DNA of 64,000 nucleotides from NCBI RefSeq assembly GCF_030408595.1, contig NZ_CP047080.1, positions 2,197,685 through 2,261,684 on the forward strand, in the 5' to 3' direction. The position numbers and the translations under genes are program-made. Positions within the stretch are counted from its first letter, which is position 1. Every line of letters begins with the position of its first letter. Below are positions 1 to 9,333 of this stretch, in pieces. Under the pieces are notes generated by a model. The model was not told the DNA's origin. It worked only from the letters and a program-made list of their open reading frames with translations, and made no database searches. The DNA comes from Corynebacterium canis (GTDB lineage Bacteria; Actinomycetota; Actinomycetes; Mycobacteriales; Mycobacteriaceae).

Positions 1-100
1 AACAGGTACCTTACTAATCCCTCGTGGGCTGCCTGTTCGCTCGACCGTTCGCGGCCGCGCCGAGCCGCGACGGCCCACCCAAACACGCCCAACAAGCGTT

Positions 101-130
101 TTCGACACACCCCGATTTCCCTAGTAGGGT
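101..130 (+). promoter_or_regulatory. Promoter of lipA (leaderless)
   Basis: TTCGAC (101-106), an 18-nt spacer, then TAGGGT (125-130). The -10 box ends 7 nt before GTG 138, so transcription should start at or next to the start codon and leave no ribosome-binding site. Confidence 0.5.
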
Positions 131-137
131 GTGGAAC

Positions 138-1181
138 GTGACTATCGCCCCCAACGGCCGCAAACTGCTTCGCATTGAAGCGCGAAACGCAGAAACGCCA
201 ATCGAAAGCAAGCCTCGTTGGATCCGCACCACCGCCAAGACCGGTCCCGAATTTAAGGACATGAAACGGCGTGTGTCCGGCGCTTCCCTGCACACGGTGT
301 GCCAGGAAGCGGGCTGCCCAAACTTGCACGAATGTTGGGAATCGCGCGAAGCCACCTTCCTAATTGGGGGTTCGCAATGCTCGCGCCGCTGCGATTTTTG
401 CCAGATCTCTTCCGGCCGCCCGGAACCATTGGACCGCGATGAACCCCGCCGCGTAGCGGAATCCATCCAAGAAATGGGCCTGAATTACGCGACGATCACG
501 GGCGTCACGCGCGACGACCTCCCGGACGAGGGCGCCTGGCTCTACGCCGAGGTGGTTCGCCAAATTCACAAGCTCAACCCCCACACGGGTGTAGAAAACC
601 TGGTTCCGGATTTCTCCGGCAAGCCCGATCTGCTCGCGGAGGTGTTCGCCGCCCGCCCCGAGGTTTTCGCACACAACATCGAAACCGTGCCGCGGATTTT
701 CAAGCGCATCCGCCCCGCCTTCCGCTACGAACGTTCACTCGAAGTGATCCGCCAGGCCCGCGACTACGGCTTGGTCACCAAATCGAACTTAATTTTGGGC
801 ATGGGTGAAACCTTCGACGAGATCACGCAATCGATGCGCGACCTGAAAGACGCAGGCTGTGACATCCTCACCATTACCCAATACCTGCGCCCCGGCCCGA
901 CCTATCACCCGATCGAACGCTGGGTGAAGCCGGAAGAGTTCGTGGAACACTCCAATGCGGCGAAGGAAATGGGCTTTAGCGGCGTCATGTCCGGTCCGCT
1001 CGTTCGTTCGTCCTACCGGGCGGGCCGCCTGTACGCGCAGACCATTGCCGCCCGCGGCGAGCAGCTGCCGGAGAATCTGCGCCACCTCGCCGAGACCACG
1101 GAGGGTTCCACCGCGCAAGAGGCATCGTCGCTGTTGGCTAAGTACGGCGCTTCCCAAGACACCCCGGTAGTCAGCCGTTAG
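138..1181 (+). CDS. lipA: Lipoyl synthase
   Basis: Radical-SAM enzyme that inserts two sulfur atoms into octanoyl groups on lipoyl domains of 2-oxoacid dehydrogenases; aceE, further along the window, belongs to a complex needing that cofactor. Seen: the auxiliary-cluster motif CX4CX5C at residues 55/60/66, the radical-SAM CX3CX2C motif at 81/85/88, and a C-terminal RSSYRAG segment supplying the conserved serine ligand. At 347 aa the length is normal. GTG 138 is chosen over an upstream in-frame ATG at 24 because corynebacterial LipA begins TIAPxGRxLLRxEAR and a good promoter ends 7 nt before it. lipB would be expected upstream, but I cannot recognise it in the first 137 bases. Confidence 0.96.
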   Translation: MTIAPNGRKLLRIEARNAETPIESKPRWIRTTAKTGPEFKDMKRRVSGASLHTVCQEAGCPNLHECWESREATFLIGGSQCSRRCDFCQISSGRPEPLDRDEPRRVAESIQEMGLNYATITGVTRDDLPDEGAWLYAEVVRQIHKLNPHTGVENLVPDFSGKPDLLAEVFAARPEVFAHNIETVPRIFKRIRPAFRYERSLEVIRQARDYGLVTKSNLILGMGETFDEITQSMRDLKDAGCDILTITQYLRPGPTYHPIERWVKPEEFVEHSNAAKEMGFSGVMSGPLVRSSYRAGRLYAQTIAARGEQLPENLRHLAETTEGSTAQEASSLLAKYGASQDTPVVSR

Positions 1182-1194
1182 TTCGGACCTGCGT

Positions 1195-1224
1195 TTCGAC
1201 GCCCCCGCCTCCATCACCTATCCT
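1195..1224 (+). promoter_or_regulatory. Promoter of the DUF4191 gene (leaderless)
   Basis: TTCGAC (1195-1200), 18-nt spacer, TATCCT (1219-1224), then 7 nt to ATG 1232. The architecture and the -35 hexamer are the same as at lipA. A weak GAAGG also lies just before the ATG, so a leadered transcript is not excluded. Confidence 0.45.
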
Positions 1225-1231
1225 TGAAGGC

Positions 1232-2008
1232 ATGGCAGACGCACGCAAGCAGAGGGATCAATCTGCGCAGAAAAAAGGCTTCCGCGCTAGGCTCGCGCAG
1301 TTCAAACAGAACTGGTCGCAATTGTGGCAGGCCTTCCAGATTCAGCGCAAGCAGGACAAGAAGCTCGTCCCGCTGTTGCTGCTCACTATCATTGGCATCG
1401 CTTTCGCGTTCTTCCTTCTCGGTTTGTTGTGGGGCGGCCAGTGGTACATGCTGTTCGTGGGCATCCTGTTCGGCCTCACGGCCGCGCTGTATCTGTTTAC
1501 CCGCCGCGTGGAAAATTCGGTGTATGACAAGGCCTCGGGCCAACCGGGCGCCGCTGGCTGGGCATTAGAAAACTTGCGCAATGGCGTGGGCATGGTGTGG
1601 AAGACCAAGACTGCGGTTGCGGCGACCACGCAAATGGATGCCGTGCACCGCGTGGTCGGCGTCTGCGGAATCGTACTGGTGGGCGAAGGCGAAATGCACC
1701 GCGTGCGCCCCCTGATGACGCAGCAAAAGAAGCGCTTGCAGCGCGTTGCCGGCACCGCCCCGATCTACGAGATTTACGTGGGCGAAGAGGAGGGCCAAGT
1801 GCGCATCCGCAACCTGCAGCGCGAGCTGATGAAGCTGCCGCGCAATATGAAGAAGGACGAGGTGTACGCGCTCGCCGCCCGCGTTGATTCGATCGATAGC
1901 CGCAGCGCCCAGCACCCCGGCCTCCCCAAGGGCCCGATTCCGAAGGGCGCACGCGTGTCCGGCATGAACCGTCGTGCACGCCGCGCCGCCGACCGCAAAA
2001 AGCACTGA
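1232..2008 (+). CDS. DUF4191 family membrane protein
   Basis: 258 aa. After a basic N-terminus there are two adjacent hydrophobic segments (about residues 45-65 and 70-90), then a long soluble basic domain ending in a very basic tail (RRARRAADRKKH). The family is conserved directly downstream of lipA in corynebacteria and mycobacteria (Rv2219 position), which supports the assignment. No enzymatic motif is visible and the function is not established; the tail may contact the membrane surface or nucleic acid (inference). Confidence 0.85.
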   Translation: MADARKQRDQSAQKKGFRARLAQFKQNWSQLWQAFQIQRKQDKKLVPLLLLTIIGIAFAFFLLGLLWGGQWYMLFVGILFGLTAALYLFTRRVENSVYDKASGQPGAAGWALENLRNGVGMVWKTKTAVAATTQMDAVHRVVGVCGIVLVGEGEMHRVRPLMTQQKKRLQRVAGTAPIYEIYVGEEEGQVRIRNLQRELMKLPRNMKKDEVYALAARVDSIDSRSAQHPGLPKGPIPKGARVSGMNRRARRAADRKKH

Positions 2009-2326
2009 CCAACGCTTTTCGACGCCCCGCCCGCGCCCCCGCCCGCAACCAACTAGAACACGGTGTTGCGGGTTGCGGCGCGTTCGCATGATTTTGCGTC
2101 AAAACTCACACCTAGCTCTCTAGGGTGGATAGCTAATGAATTTGCGACATTAGCTTTGCATTATCAGCAAGGACTAAGGAAACGAACCTCCCCTATAACA
2201 GGGGGTCAAACAGCGGGGTTTCAGCCCAAGCAATTGTGGTATTTCCAGCCTGCAACAGTGATATGACGAGTGACTAGTCACCGATTTGGGTTGAGGGCGC
2301 TATCCCCACCGTGTCACCATGGACGT
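2009..2326. other. Intergenic region with two inverted repeats
   Basis: Between the DUF4191 gene and sucE. It holds CCCGCAAC (2042-2049) facing GTTGCGGG (2065-2072), possibly the end of the upstream transcript although no T-run follows, and AGCTAATG (2131-2138) facing CATTAGCT (2148-2155), an 8-bp perfect dyad with a 9-nt centre that could be an operator for sucE. A likely sucE promoter is TTGAGG (2291-2296), 18 nt, CACCAT (2315-2320), ending 6 nt before GTG 2327. No coding sequence is convincing here. Confidence 0.4.
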
Positions 2327-3949
2327 GTGCATCTGTTAGTGGAAAACAAGCTATTAGCGCTGTTAGTGATCATGTCCTTGGGGCTCCTCATCGGGCGAAT
2401 AAAAATTGCCGGGTTTCGCCTCGGAGTGGCCGCCGTCCTGTTCGTAGGATTGGGCTTTGCCACGCTTGAGCCTGACATCACGCTGCCGTCGATCGTGTTT
2501 ATCATCGGCCTGTCCATGTTCGTCTACACGATTGGATTGGAAGCTGGGCCTGGGTTCTTCCAATCTTTGCGGACCACAGGCATCCGCCACAATATATTTG
2601 GCCTGCTGATGGTGGTGGTCATTACAGGCGTCTCATATGCACTCATCAAGGCATTTAATATCGACTCACCGTCGGGCGCGGGTATGTTCACCGGTGCGTT
2701 AACGAACACACCGGCGATGGCCGCGGTCGTCGATACGCTACCTGCGTTAATTGGCTCGGACTCTGACACGAAAGCACAGCTTGAGCTGCCCGTCGTCGCG
2801 TACTCCCTGGCTTACCCCATCGGCGTACTCGGCGTGATCATTTCGGTCGCGGTGCTGGCGAAAGTGTTCCGCATCGACCACGATCAGGAGGCGCGCGACG
2901 CGGGTGTGGCCATCCAGGAGCTGCTCACGCGGCGCATTCGAGTGACCAAGGAAGGCCTGCCGTCGGTCACCACGATGCCGCACCGCTTCGACCTGGAAAT
3001 CATCATTTCCCGCATCGAACACAGCGGCAAACTCTTCCTGCCGGAACCAGGCGACCACGTTGACCCCGGGGACATCATCTCGGTCGTGGGCACGGAAGAG
3101 GAAGTCAATAAGGCACAAGAACTTATTGGCGAATTCCTGCCCGGCGACCCCACCCACGACGAAGGCCTCGACTACCGCCGCATCTTCGTATCCACCACCG
3201 AAATGGTGGGCATCCCACTGCGCAAACTCCGCCCCCGCCTCGACCACATGCTCGTCACACGCGTACGGCGAGGCGACGCGGACATGGTGGCCACCCCGGA
3301 CACCATTTTGCAGCTCGGCGACCGCGTGCGCGTTGTCGCCCCGCACGAAAGCATCGACCGCGCCACCCGACTATTCGGCGACTCATACAAACGCATTTCC
3401 GATATCAACCTGCTGCCGCTCCTGCTTGGCATGAGCGTGGGCGTGCTGATCGGCATGATCCCGATCCCGCTGCCCGGCGGCACCGCACTGAAGCTCGGTA
3501 GCGCCGGTGGCCCGTTGGTCGTCTCCCTGATCCTCGGCGCCGTCGGCCGCACCGGCCCCGTCGTGTGGCAAGTGCCCTACGGCGCGAACCTTGCGCTCCG
3601 CCAGCTTGGCATCACCCTATTCCTCGCCGGCATCGGCACCACCGCAGGCGCCGGATTCGGCAAAGCGCTCGCCGACCCGCGCTCGCTGACCATCCTGGCC
3701 GTTGGTGCCGCCATCACCATGATCTTCAGCCTGCTCACACTGATCATCGGATACAAGTTCATGAAGATCCCCTTCGGCCAAGTCTCCGGCATCCTCGCCG
3801 GTATGCAAACCCACCCGGCCGTGCTCAGCTACGTGTCCGACCAAACCAAAAACGAGCTGCCAAGCATCGGCTACACCACCGTGTATCCAATGGCCATGGT
3901 GGCCAAGATCGTCAGCGCACAGGTACTCCTGTTCTTGCTATTCTTATAA
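2327..3949 (+). CDS. sucE: Succinate/dicarboxylate exporter, AspT/YidE antiporter family
   Basis: 540 aa membrane carrier. Two blocks of hydrophobic helices (about residues 1-190 and 365-540) flank a central soluble part with two TrkA-C-like (RCK-C) domains, the layout of the aspartate:alanine exchanger family. Repeated motifs include the GALTNTPAM and GYTTVYPMAM segments. Sequence and position (lipA, DUF4191, this gene, RDD protein, glnA) match C. glutamicum SucE1 (cg2425), which exports succinate under oxygen limitation; transport of succinate here is inferred from that homolog. GTG 2327 is chosen because the homolog begins with the equivalent of HLLVENKLL; an upstream in-frame ATG at 2270 would add 19 unconserved residues. 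Confidence 0.88.
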   Translation: MHLLVENKLLALLVIMSLGLLIGRIKIAGFRLGVAAVLFVGLGFATLEPDITLPSIVFIIGLSMFVYTIGLEAGPGFFQSLRTTGIRHNIFGLLMVVVITGVSYALIKAFNIDSPSGAGMFTGALTNTPAMAAVVDTLPALIGSDSDTKAQLELPVVAYSLAYPIGVLGVIISVAVLAKVFRIDHDQEARDAGVAIQELLTRRIRVTKEGLPSVTTMPHRFDLEIIISRIEHSGKLFLPEPGDHVDPGDIISVVGTEEEVNKAQELIGEFLPGDPTHDEGLDYRRIFVSTTEMVGIPLRKLRPRLDHMLVTRVRRGDADMVATPDTILQLGDRVRVVAPHESIDRATRLFGDSYKRISDINLLPLLLGMSVGVLIGMIPIPLPGGTALKLGSAGGPLVVSLILGAVGRTGPVVWQVPYGANLALRQLGITLFLAGIGTTAGAGFGKALADPRSLTILAVGAAITMIFSLLTLIIGYKFMKIPFGQVSGILAGMQTHPAVLSYVSDQTKNELPSIGYTTVYPMAMVAKIVSAQVLLFLLFL

Positions 3950-4004
3950 CTAGACGTGTCCTTGGCGGGATCACTCAGCCATATTTCTCACCGCCAACAC
4001 GCAA

Positions 4005-4050
4005 CATTGGGCCGCACGCTCGTAAGAAAGTGTGGCCCAATGCTGTTTTT
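4005..4050 (+). terminator. Rho-independent terminator after sucE
   Basis: A 13-bp stem (4005-4017 with 4030-4042, one G-U pair) with a 12-nt loop, followed by CTGTTTTT. It also lies just past the 3' end of the convergent RDD gene and may serve both. Confidence 0.85.
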
Positions 4051-4078
4051 CAAGGGCGTCCGTGCGGGGCGCGACCCC

Positions 4079-4552
4079 CTACCCCAAAATCACCGCGGTC
4101 CCCGTCGCGCGATCGTGCAGCCCACGCCCGTCGGCGTCGACCAAGATCGGTGGGAACACAAATACGGTTAACACGGTGCGCACGAGGGCGCGCCAGAATC
4201 CTACCCGCTCTTCAGCATCGACTCGCGCGACCCCCATTCGCATCACCGCCTGCCCCGGCGTGCGTGCGAACAAAGTTACGGATACCACCCCGAGGACAAC
4301 AAAGACCATCAGCGTCACGGTAGACACCCCACCCAAGATATGGGTGAAGCTCGTAATGCTAATCGCCACAAACATGCACAGGAACCAGTCGAACACAATT
4401 CCGCCAACGCGCCGCATTACGCTCGCAAGCGCCCCTGGCCCGCTCTCCGGGAGCCCGAGTTTTTCGCCCGGCCACCGCCCTGGCGCGAGCGGATCTTCGT
4501 TTTCGGCGGGAATCTGCGGTCCTTCCAGCCAGCTGTGCTTTTTGTCTGCCAT
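4079..4552 (-). CDS. RDD-domain membrane protein
   Basis: 157 aa. The N-terminal 50 residues are soluble and contain SWLEGPQIPAENEDP, conserved in corynebacterial homologs next to glnA. An RDD-type domain follows: an R-R-x-G-G-I-x-x-D-W opening (about residues 47-57), two to three transmembrane helices, and the GQAVMRMGVARVD loop. RDD proteins are small membrane proteins, sometimes linked to ion or antiporter functions; the substrate is unknown. ATG 4552 is preferred over an in-frame start 24 nt upstream because conserved sequence begins MADKKxSW. It is convergent with sucE and divergent from glnA. Confidence 0.82.
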   Translation of the reverse strand: MADKKHSWLEGPQIPAENEDPLAPGRWPGEKLGLPESGPGALASVMRRVGGIVFDWFLCMFVAISITSFTHILGGVSTVTLMVFVVLGVVSVTLFARTPGQAVMRMGVARVDAEERVGFWRALVRTVLTVFVFPPILVDADGRGLHDRATGTAVILG

Positions 4553-4674
4553 ATCTATCAAGATAACTGGCCGCACTCGAAAAATGCATACTGCCAGCCC
4601 GATTATTTTCCGCCCTGCCCTGCCTCACGGCGCCCCATCCCTACACATTGCGCTAGCCCCAATCGGACCCTAGG

Positions 4675-4704
4675 TTACGGTCGATCGACAGATATAGGTA
4701 GAAT
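4675..4704 (+). promoter_or_regulatory. Candidate glnA promoter
   Basis: TTACGG (4675-4680), 18-nt spacer, TAGAAT (4699-4704), giving a leader of about 200 nt before GTG 4917. The spacer contains CGATCGACAGATAT, a partial match to the CTAT-N6-ATAG AmtR nitrogen operator of C. glutamicum. That match is weak and is only a suggestion. The rest of 4553-4916 shows nothing else I can name. Confidence 0.35.
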
Positions 4705-4916
4705 TCCCCTCGTGCGAATGTTTCTGAGGCTAATCGGCCGCGTACACAGCATCACATGCCTAGGCGCGCCCGCAGTACCCCTAGCGTGCGCGGAGCACAC
4801 CTCCCTGCCCAGAACTCAATCGCTCCTGCCGAACAGGTGTGTGCCTCTCTCGGCCGCCCATTTCCGACAGTTCTAACAGAGACAATAACCTGCCCGCCAT
4901 CCACTAGGAGTGTCCA

Positions 4917-6353
4917 GTGGCGTTCAATACCATCGAAGACGTAATTCAATTTATCCGCGACGAAGACGTGCAGTTTGTGGACATGCGGTTTACCGACGTA
5001 CCCGGCGCTGAGCAACGAATTACGATTCCGGCCGATACCTTTACCGAGGAAGCCGCTGAAGAGGGCTTCGCCTTTGATGGTTCCTCCATCCGCGGTTTCA
5101 CCACCATCGACGAGTCAGACATGAACCTGCTCCCCGATGTACGCACCGCCGTGTTGGATCCGTTCCGCAAAGCGAAGACTCTGAACATCAAGTTCTTCGT
5201 CCACGATCCGTTCACCCGTGAGCCGTTCTCCCGAGATCCGCGCAATGTGGCGCGCAAGGCGGAGGAATACCTTGCAGCGACCGGCATTGCCGATACCTGC
5301 TTCTTCGGCGCAGAAGCGGAGTTTTACCTTTTTGATAAGGTCAGCTTCGCCACCGACACCCACGAGGGCTTCTACTCCATCGATTCCGACGCTGGCTGGT
5401 GGAACCGCGGCGCTGATGCGAATTTGGATGGCTCCCCGAACCGCAGCTACAAGACGCGCGTAAAGGGCGGCTACGGCCAAGCTGGCCCGCACGACGTGTA
5501 CGAGGGATTGCGCGACGAGATGACGCTTTTGCTTCGCGACGCCGCGTTTGTCGTCGAGCGTCAGCACCCCGAGGTGGGCACCGGCACCCAGCAGGAAATC
5601 AACTACAAGTTCAATACCCTCCTGCACGCTGCCGATGATCTGCAGACGTTCAAGTACATCATTAAGAATGCCGCCTTCCGTGCCGGCCGCACGGCGACGT
5701 TTATGCCTAAGCCGCTGGCTGGCGATAACGGTTCCGGTATGCACGCGCACCAATCGCTGTGGAAGGACGGCAAGCCCCTGTTCCACGACGAGTCTGGCTA
5801 TGCCGGGCTTTCGGATCTGGCCCGCTATTACATCGGTGGTATCCTGCACCATGCGGGCGCGGTCTTGGCGTTCACGAACCCGACCTTGAACTCCTACCAC
5901 CGTCTGGTGCCGGGCTTCGAGGCACCGATCAATTTGGTGTATTCGCAGCGGAACCGCTCCGCCGCCGTCCGCATCCCGATCACTGGTTCGAACCCGAAGG
6001 CGAAGCGCATTGAGTTCCGCGCGCCGGACCCGTCGGGCAATCCGTACTTTAGCTTTGCGGCGATGATGCTCGCCGGTCTCGACGGCATCAAGAACCGCAT
6101 TGAACCCCACGCGCCCGTGGATAAGGATCTGTACGAGCTTCCTCCCGAGGAGGCCGCGTCCATCCCGCAGGCGCCTACGTCCCTGGAAGCCTCCTTGGCA
6201 GCGCTCTCCGAAGATCATGATTTCCTTACCGAAGGCGACGTGTTCACCGAGGACCTCCTGGACACCTACATCAAGATGAAGTACGACCACGAGATCAACC
6301 CGGTGCGTCTGCGGCCCACGCCGCAGGAGTTCGAGATGTACTTCGACTGCTAG
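4917..6353 (+). CDS. glnA: Glutamine synthetase, type I-beta
   Basis: ATP-dependent synthesis of glutamine from glutamate and ammonium; cytosolic dodecamer. Full-length 478 aa. Seen: N-terminal beta-grasp domain, the DGSSIRGF latch (about residues 53-60), the GAEAEF metal-binding glutamates, [10 protein letters not shown], the [12 protein letters not shown] loop, and the adenylylation site DLYELPPEE with the target tyrosine at 406. That residue marks it as a substrate of GlnE, encoded at 13.8-16.9 kb. GTG 4917 is preceded by AGGAG (4906-4910) at good spacing. It is monocistronic, with its own terminator. Confidence 0.98.
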   Translation: MAFNTIEDVIQFIRDEDVQFVDMRFTDVPGAEQRITIPADTFTEEAAEEGFAFDGSSIRGFTTIDESDMNLLPDVRTAVLDPFRKAKTLNIKFFVHDPFTREPFSRDPRNVARKAEEYLAATGIADTCFFGAEAEFYLFDKVSFATDTHEGFYSIDSDAGWWNRGADANLDGSPNRSYKTRVKGGYGQAGPHDVYEGLRDEMTLLLRDAAFVVERQHPEVGTGTQQEINYKFNTLLHAADDLQTFKYIIKNAAFRAGRTATFMPKPLAGDNGSGMHAHQSLWKDGKPLFHDESGYAGLSDLARYYIGGILHHAGAVLAFTNPTLNSYHRLVPGFEAPINLVYSQRNRSAAVRIPITGSNPKAKRIEFRAPDPSGNPYFSFAAMMLAGLDGIKNRIEPHAPVDKDLYELPPEEAASIPQAPTSLEASLAALSEDHDFLTEGDVFTEDLLDTYIKMKYDHEINPVRLRPTPQEFEMYFDC

Positions 6354-6361
6354 CCGCACCT

Positions 6362-6398
6362 CCCGCAGCCGCTCTCCCAAGGACGCTGCGGGTTTTTT
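6362..6398 (+). terminator. Rho-independent terminator of glnA
   Basis: 8-bp GC-rich stem CCCGCAGC (6362-6369) with GCTGCGGG (6385-6392) followed directly by six T. Confidence 0.92.
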
Positions 6399-8007
6399 CG
6401 TGCCTTTTACGCCCTTGCTTCTCGACGCCCAGCGCGCAACCGCTGCGAGCGCCCGCAGCGTGACATCGTTCCCAAAGCCCAAGGTCGGTCGCGGCGTAAG
6501 GCTTCCCAAAGATCAATTCGCCCTATTAAAGCCCCAAGAACTGGGGGCAGCAAATTTATGTGCAAATCTAGTTTGAATGCCACAAACCCTTCGAACGTCA
6601 AAGCTAAAAAAGAAGTATCCACTCGAATTGTGCACAACCTACCCCGAAATAATCGATGCGATACCAGCAGTTTCGCACCTTTAGAGCATCAACCTAAAAT
6701 CTTGCGAACAATTTTCACTCGGAGATACGAGCTACATCGCGATCAACACAAACAACCCATAGCCATAACCCTATCAGTCGCCCCTGCATTGGTTAGGTAA
6801 AGCTTTCGCCCCTCTGGGTGGGTCTTTTTTATCTTGTGCCCGATTCAAACGATACAGTTGAAAGCCCTTGACCATTTCCAGGGCGAAAGCTATAGACATA
6901 AATGCATCAACGCCGCACGTCGCGGGGATATTATTGACCCAAGCAAAAGTTATGCAGGAGTTAACACACCTGAGATACACCTCAGCACGCCCTTTAAAAA
7001 CCCAAAAGTTTTAAATAGTGCCGCGCAACCATACAGAGTGTGCCCCAGAGAGTAGGATGCGTCCGTTCTTGGTTGGACACGGTTGTAACTTTCACCCCCT
7101 ATGGTCCCGATAGTATTGGTCTATTGACCTCGGCCGGACACATGATATTGCCAAAACTGCAGAGAATCCCCCGCGTTGACCTGCGCTTTTCTGCCGGCGA
7201 TGTAGAGGGTTTGGAGCGCTAGCGTCGCCGTGAGAGCCAATTGTGCACCCCCCAGAAACGGGGGCGAAACATTCGAAGAAATCACGCACGCCACAAGAAT
7301 TGAAGCCTAGAGATCTGACAACACAACGACGCCTCCAATCTATGTAGCGGCTTTGCTATTACCCCCATTGGACGTGCGCTACGCGCTGGGTTTTGAGGCC
7401 CAAAATCGGCCGTTGGCGGCACCTTTCGGCTGCCCGGTTTCCCGGCCTCGGGGCCCGGCACAAGCGCCAAACTGGGTTCAAAACCGGCCCAAAATGATTT
7501 CATAGCCCTTCCGGATACCCCCACGGTTTTGCACCATGTAACGCGTAGAAAACCGCACGACCGGAGCCTTCGAATGCCCAACAAAAGCTGCTAAAAACCT
7601 TAAATTAAACTTAAATTTCGTGCCTTTGAAGCGGCGGCGGACTAGCGAATCCGCACAAAACGGAAGCTAAACATTCCTTTTTCAAAAGCACATCACTGAG
7701 TTGCGTTACCACTCGATTTACCCGAACTTTACCAGTTAAGGCACAAAACGTTACAAGGTAAGTGGCTGAATAAAACCTGTTTCAAGGATGCTGAGAGAAC
7801 CCCATAGGGGGCAACCGTACATGTGTTTCAAGACTGCACGTGTGAGACCACACCCGAAAGCAACCCTACCCACGGAAATCTCCTTGTCAATGAGGAAATC
7901 TTCACGTTCCAACCCACAAAAGCCACACAATCGGGCTTCCGAGCCCGACGCGAAAGTCACCCCCATGTGCGAGTAGCAATGTTCACTACATAATGGGTAT
8001 AAATACA
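6399..8007. other. Gene-poor, AT-richer region left of the insertion sequence
   Basis: About 1.6 kb without a gene I can support. Base composition is visibly more AT-rich than the flanks from about 6520. Short open frames exist but have no family resemblance, no good ribosome-binding sites and poor codon use. The longest near the IS (7751-8020, reverse, 89 codons) runs into the IS end, so at most it is an interrupted remnant. Small hairpins are visible, for example CCCCC/GGGGG around 7246-7264. It resembles decayed accessory DNA. Confidence 0.5.
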
Positions 8008-8897
8008 GAGGGTTATTCAACCGCTGGGGTTTTGCCGGGTGGACTTTCCGACCTCAATACCCCCGAACATAGCAAAGGCGATACAAGGTTCCGCATAATG
8101 AATCTATGACAAAACAAAACACAAATGCCTTGTACCGCTGGGCCAATACTAGCAAATGTTCGACTGATGAGATTATCGCGCTAGCCAACGACATCGAAAC
8201 CGCAGGTTATACACATCATTGCCCCCTTAGTTTGGGGTTAGTCAGTAGCCTGGAATGCGCTTTGGTCTACTACTGGAGCGAAAATCTCCCGCAACGTGTG
8301 ATCGCCACGATCTATGGGGTGTCCCAACCCACGATTTCCCGCGCCATCAACGCAGTCCTTGACCTTCTGGAACGCTTTCTCCCAACCGCACCAACCGTGG
8401 AAGACCTCGTACCAACGCGCCATCGCGTCCTCGATGGGACATTGGTCCCATGCTGGTCATGGAAAGGGCAACAACAGTTGATCAGCGGCAAACGCAAAGC
8501 CACCGGCCACAACCTCGCAGTCTTGACCGACCAGAACGGCAATATCGAGTACATCAGCCCGCCAATGCCTGGGAGATCTCACGATAAGCGCATCGCAGAT
8601 AAGCTGGGCATCACCACCGTGTTGCCAGGCGACTATGTCACCGCCGACCTTGGGTACGTAGGTACTGGTTTTGACATCCCCCAGAAACGCAACAACGGGC
8701 AAAAGGTTCTCGAACCCTGGCAGCAGCGCTTCAACAACGCTCTTGCATCCATCCGCTGGGTCGTCGAACAAGCAATCGCCCACATCAAAAACTGGCGAAT
8801 ACTTCACACCGACTGCCGATTACCCATAGCCACCACGAAGCGCACAATACAAACCCTTACCAAGCTATTCTTCTACAGAAACCCCTGAATAACCTTC
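8008..8897 (+). mobile_element. IS5-like insertion sequence, 890 bp, complete
   Basis: The left end reads GAGGGTTATTCA (8008-8019); the right end, reverse complemented, reads GAAGGTTATTCA (8886-8897), an 11/12 match. A second conserved block, GGGGTTT, follows directly at the right end but after a 6-nt insertion (ACCGCT) at the left. The element is flanked by a 3-bp direct repeat ACA (8005-8007 and 8898-8900), consistent with a target duplication. It carries one intact transposase gene. Family assignment is from the transposase fold and size, not from a database match. Confidence 0.8.
8106..8888 (+). CDS. IS5-family transposase (DDE_Tnp_4 type)
   Basis: 260 aa, intact. A helix-turn-helix (about residues 63-88, with GVSQPTISRAI) precedes an RNase H-like catalytic core. 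The probable DDE triad is D110 (VLDGTLVP), D181 (TADLGYVG) and E221 (WVVEQAIAHIKNW), with the GRSHD segment at 156-160. It fills almost all of the IS; the stop codon lies 9 nt from the right end. With no premature stop and intact ends, the element may still be mobile. Confidence 0.88.
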   Translation: MTKQNTNALYRWANTSKCSTDEIIALANDIETAGYTHHCPLSLGLVSSLECALVYYWSENLPQRVIATIYGVSQPTISRAINAVLDLLERFLPTAPTVEDLVPTRHRVLDGTLVPCWSWKGQQQLISGKRKATGHNLAVLTDQNGNIEYISPPMPGRSHDKRIADKLGITTVLPGDYVTADLGYVGTGFDIPQKRNNGQKVLEPWQQRFNNALASIRWVVEQAIAHIKNWRILHTDCRLPIATTKRTIQTLTKLFFYRNP

Positions 8898-9264
8898 ACA
8901 GTTACATTGGTCGTAATGTGAGCATGAAACGTAGATACAAATAGGCACTAGTTGTAATGGCCATCCCCCCAAAATTGGGACAACCGTTGCTCGCAATCGT
9001 TACATAACGCATGCATGTGTATAGAGCTTGAAGCCCCTAAACTCACTTTTTATATAACACGCAAGAAATCTAAAAGGATTGCGATAATCAGCGGTCGAAT
9101 TAGCGTTTTATGAAAATTTGAGTTTAAACAACTAGCACATTTCGCACGATTTAAATCCCACCCCCATAGCACTTCTAGAGCTTTTCAGGTGATACGTCTG
9201 ACGTTTCACATTTGAGCTGGTGAAACCGTAGACCCCTCCCGCCGAGTTTTAGCCTCATCATTGA

Positions 9265-9282
9265 AATTGAACGTGCACAATT
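9265..9282. promoter_or_regulatory. Inverted repeat upstream of the OhrR-like gene
   Basis: AATTG (9265-9269) facing CAATT (9278-9282), an 18-bp dyad about 16 bp upstream of the -35 box. OhrR-type repressors bind AT-rich dyads, so it is a candidate auto-operator. A second dyad, GTTTCAC (9203-9209) facing GTGAAAC (9220-9226), lies further upstream. The remainder of 8901-9264 is AT-rich and shows nothing else recognisable. Confidence 0.3.
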
Positions 9283-9297
9283 AAAGCTACCCCCGAA

Positions 9298-9326
9298 TTG
9301 CACAGCTTGGCTTCGCACGACATACT
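9298..9326 (+). promoter_or_regulatory. Promoter of the OhrR-like gene (leaderless)
   Basis: TTGCAC (9298-9303), 17-nt spacer, CATACT (9321-9326), then 7 nt to GTG 9334. The in-frame TTG at 9298 that would extend the gene is itself the first part of the -35 box, which argues for the shorter start. Confidence 0.55.
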
Positions 9327-9333
9327 CAACGAT

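Noticed and set aside
1..137. Possible 3' end of lipB, and an N-terminal extension of lipA to ATG 24
   Set aside because: No LipB-like C-terminal sequence is readable, and the extension is unlike known LipA and runs through a promoter.
2009..2326. Riboswitch or small RNA upstream of sucE
   Set aside because: Only two simple inverted repeats are visible; no known riboswitch consensus and no terminator/antiterminator pair.
6801..6832. Terminator-like GGGTGGGTCTTTTTT
   Set aside because: The stem is only about 3 bp and no gene precedes it.
7751..8020. Reverse 89-codon frame next to the insertion sequence
   Set aside because: It begins inside the IS terminal repeat and lacks a ribosome site or recognised family; at most an interrupted remnant.
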